Positions 60,901-64,000 of a stretch of DNA of 64,000 nucleotides are shown here, piece after piece (positions within the stretch are counted from its first letter, which is position 1; every line of letters begins with the position of its first letter). The notes below the pieces were generated by a model, which was not told the DNA's origin, ran no database searches, and worked only from the letters and a program-made list of their open reading frames with translations. Origin of the DNA: Ilex aquifolium (lineage: Eukaryota; Streptophyta; Magnoliopsida; Aquifoliales; Aquifoliaceae); the NCBI GenBank assembly GCA_951799425.1, contig OX637395.1, forward strand, positions 41,469,173-41,533,172, written 5' to 3'. The position numbers and the translations under genes are program-made.

Positions 60901-62834
60901 TATAATAAAAAAAATAGAGAAAAAAAGACTCAACAAGAAGAATGGAGATAAGGAAAATCATTACCTATAATAATGGACAAAAATGAAAGCAACATTTTAG
61001 GGTTTAGACAAAGCTATATATCATACCTTCAAAAACTTAAAACCAAAACCTTACCAATGAATTTGTGAAGCATCAACTATTTGAAACTTGCATCTAAGTT
61101 TTGAGATTAATTGAGGAACTATATCGTAACAACCTTATGAAATTTAGTTATTGGAGAAAATTACCTTCTTAAAAATTTTCCTCATTGCCGGAATAAAAAA
61201 GCAGTTCTATCCTTGAAAGGTGGTTGATTCAAAGCCACCTTGTTGTCCTCGTTGCAAGTAGCCCCTGGTCAGAAAAGAATAATTAGTGCAATTAAAACTA
61301 AAGCTAAATCTGAAAACCCACTCCCACATATTAGCTTGCCTATCAAAAAGACTCAAATATCTCAACTTTTGGATAATAGAAGCAAACCCATGGCCTCATT
61401 TTCAATTCCACATACCAATGTCCCAATTCACACAAACATTTCTCAATCATCAGTTAAGAGGACCCACCAAAGAAGCTATTGTATTATTAAACTAAGATCA
61501 ACCTCATTCAATCACTTTTACACAAAAGAATTAGGAATAACAAAGATGCAAATTTACCCAAACCTGGAACACACCAAGAAAATAAATCAAATCAAGAAAA
61601 TAAAATTGGAGGCATGTATGGTGAATAAAAAATTCAGTAAATCTGAACAAAAGAAGAAGCCCAAAACACCAAGAAAATAAAAACCCAACACTGACGATCA
61701 TGTCGTTGTTGTGAAAGCATATCAAATCAAATCAAATCAAATTGGAGGCATGGGGGATGGAGGAGATGGTGGCAGGGGGTGAAGGAGACAGTAGTGAGGT
61801 TATTGGTATGGTGGAGTTGGGGAAGCAATAGAGCAGAGACAGTAATGGGACCGTAAAAGTACATCCTTGCTAACAATAAACTCAAAGAGAATGAAAGAAT
61901 GGTCAACTGTTCTGACACAATGCATTAACTTGCTTAACACCAGAACATGCCACATTCCCTTGTTATGGTGTCTGAAAATGCATTACCTTCTAAGAATAAA
62001 ATTTCAACAAAATTCGAAACACAAAAATCTTTCCACAATACAAAAAAAATAAAATAAAATAACTCAAAGCAAAAACTTGTGAATGAGTATCCACTATGGT
62101 CTTAAAATTATGAGCATCAGAGCTATGGAGAAATGGACAAAAAATTTGGCGTACACCAGTTCAAGGAACTTAGTGTCTAGGCATGCACCAAAACTATTGT
62201 AATACCAAAGATGACAAAAACAAAGCATACCCATATCACATAAAATACAAATTATGTAAAAACAAAACAATGACTTGGACAAAAACAATTAAAGTCACAT
62301 AATTATAGTAAGAAGACAAACCTACATATTTGTACATGTTTGCCTGGCTCAGTTTAAGGAGCATCGCTAGATTGATTCATGATATGAATTATGTTCATGA
62401 CATGGAATTTTTTCCAAAATACTGCCTCACCATTTTATATGCAAAATTCGTCTAAGCATCTACAAACACTTAAAACCAAACTGATGAAAAAAAAAATTTC
62501 CAAAAGAATTGCTTTCATTGAACTACTGAAATAGTGAAAAGCATTGGTACCCTGCCATTTGGAAGTATCTGTTTGGTTCATCCCAGTGGAATATCAGTAA
62601 GCAACATTTGGTTAACCCGAACATCTCCGCATAAATGGAACATCAAGTAAAATAAAAAATAAATATTAGGTTGGCGAGATTTTGAAGAACATTTATCCAC
62701 TTTAAATCAATAAAGTCATCTCATAATATCCTTCTAAGCATAAAACCAAATTCAGCATCATCTGATTATACATGCCTCTATATATGTAAATCAACCAAAG
62801 CAAAAAGTGGCAAACTTTATAACCTTCCACAAAC

Positions 62835-62990
62835 CTGTAGGCGCCCTCCATAACGAAGTGGCAGTGGTGCTGGTGGTGTCACTGGGGGCGTAACAGAGAG
62901 AGAGAGAGAGGAAGTAAGGACTGAGATGGAGGGAAAACAAAAGAAGAAGAAACGAAAGATCTAGCCGAAGAGGCATGGCTCATCTGACAG
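62835..62990 (-). other. Possible captured gene start in the large Helitron
   Basis: On the minus strand a CT-rich leader (CTCTCTCTCTCTGTTACGCC) leads to ATG at 62,851, encoding MEGAY and two bases of the next codon, then GTTTGTGG, a possible splice donor at 62,834. This is how a plant first exon looks. It is only 17 coding bases, so the call is tentative. Confidence 0.3.
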
Positions 62991-63381
62991 AAGGGAGGGG
63001 GGAAAAAAGAAGAGGCGGGTGAGGTGACTGAATATTGATTGATAGGTCAGAATTTTGAAAAATATTGTAAGTGAAAAATGATGATTTTGGGGGGGAAATG
63101 AAAGGTATATTAATGACCGTTAGATGAAATGATTTGAGACCGTCCGATCAGTTTGTTGAAGCCGCCATGTTTTATATTATAGATATATAAATAGATTTTG
63201 CATGCACTGAAATCAGGTACTACTCCTTGCTACTTTTTATTAATTGCTGGTTTACAGAAACCGATAAAGTTAAAATTGGAATTTTGCATCCACTCAATTT
63301 TGAATTATGTCAATTTTGTTCAAGTTCAATATAACCATTAACTTTAACTTTATTAGTTCTTATACCATCAGTAGGGCTTAA

Positions 63382-64000
63382 TCTATACTACTAATAAAAG
63401 TACCTTAAGTGAAAAACTTTTGATTTATTATTTTACCCTTATAAAGAATTTTAAATACCACTTTATCTTTTCATAGTTAAATATTTAAATTACAATCACA
63501 ACCTTATGTATTTAAATCTTTAAATTACCCTCTAACATATTTTTTAATTCTCTATTATCTTTGTATAAATATCAATATTTATGAAAAAATTTAATTGACT
63601 ACGCAACCCTAAAAAAATATATGCATCATTATAGTTTTCAATAACGTGTTCAAAAAGTCTATCAATAAATTATTACTCTTTTCAAATAAAAAAAGAATAT
63701 TATGTCTATGTATATGTATTTTTTTCATCTATACTACTAATAATTTATATCTATACTACTAATAAAAGTACCTTAACTTGAAAAACTTTTGATTCACTAT
63801 TTTACCCTCATAAAGAATTAAAAAGACTATTTTATCCTTCCACACTTAATATTTAAATTATCATCATATTTTTATGCATTTCAATCTCCAAATTACATCT
63901 AAGATCACTTTTAATTATCTATTTTATATCTAAATCTATACTACTAATAAAAGTACCTTAACTTGAAAAACTTTTGATTCACTATTTTATCCTCATAAAG
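63382..64000 (+). mobile_element. Array of Helitron 5' ends
   Basis: The start TCTATACTACTAATAAAAGT appears at 63,382, 63,750 and 63,935, each after an A; a shorter start lies at 63,728. Each full one is followed by CCTTAA and a shared AT-rich body including TTTTGATTCACTATTTTA. The unit from 63,750 to 63,934 is about 185 bp. No 3' end lies within the window. Confidence 0.6.

Larger units (their letters stand above)
56896..63183 (-). mobile_element. Probable large Helitron H4, about 6.3 kb
   Basis: On the minus strand it would start TCTATAATATAAAACATGG (from 63,183, after an A) and end with hairpin GTGCCTTTAGGCAC and GGACAATTACTAG (56,896) before a T. The end has the same hairpin family as H1-H3. 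No Rep/helicase coding was seen, so it is non-autonomous. The interior is AT-rich with a few gene-like patches (about 57,840-57,960, 60,250-60,480 and 62,790-62,990). It could instead be the ends of two different elements, since no internal landmarks link them. Confidence 0.55.

Overview
The window is nuclear DNA from a flowering plant, most likely a eudicot. It is AT-rich, its genes are split by GT-AG introns, the proteins belong to plant families (a CIB1/bHLH63-type bHLH factor, an RD2-type universal stress protein, a RADIALIS-like SANT/MYB, an isoflavone-reductase/PCBER-like reductase and a plant alpha/beta hydrolase), and the spaces between genes are packed with plant transposons. I cannot name the species. 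No rRNA, tRNA, CRISPR or bacterial-type operon was seen.

Layout. Positions 1-10,100 hold a locally duplicated alpha/beta-hydrolase locus: the 3' half of one copy (exons at 64-131 and 918-1059), a 21-codon stub of a first exon (2147-2209), and a complete four-exon copy (6880-9212) with a TAG in place of an expected Trp codon. A decayed gag-like transposon gene (3460-6753) lies between the stub and the complete copy and is itself split by a 670-bp hAT element with an exact 8-bp target duplication. The two long copies share one intronic MITE; only the downstream copy carries a pair of nested MITEs in its 3' flank. This gives an order of events.

Positions 10,100-34,000 are mostly repeats: a RADIALIS-like gene (minus, 12.1-12.4 kb), two Helitrons with long CCACCA-type minisatellites (15.4-16.1 and 27.9-29.3 kb), tRNA-derived SINEs, hAT, Mutator-type and Harbinger-type MITEs, and simple repeats.

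Positions 34,000-53,300 are the gene-rich part: the seven-exon bHLH gene (34,552-37,216, plus) with a G-box, a TATA box and two chained upstream ORFs; the five-exon universal stress protein gene (43,970-41,495, minus); and the five-exon reductase gene (50,478-53,223, plus), separated by MITEs. Positions 55,840-64,000 are a Helitron cluster: a third minisatellite Helitron, a probable 6.3-kb Helitron that may carry pieces of host genes, and several stacked 5' ends.

The genes are independent single-gene units, not a pathway cluster. I see no clear new biological system. The most informative signals are the minisatellite Helitron family with its large relative, the chained upstream ORFs of the bHLH gene, and the datable nested insertions at the duplicated hydrolase locus.
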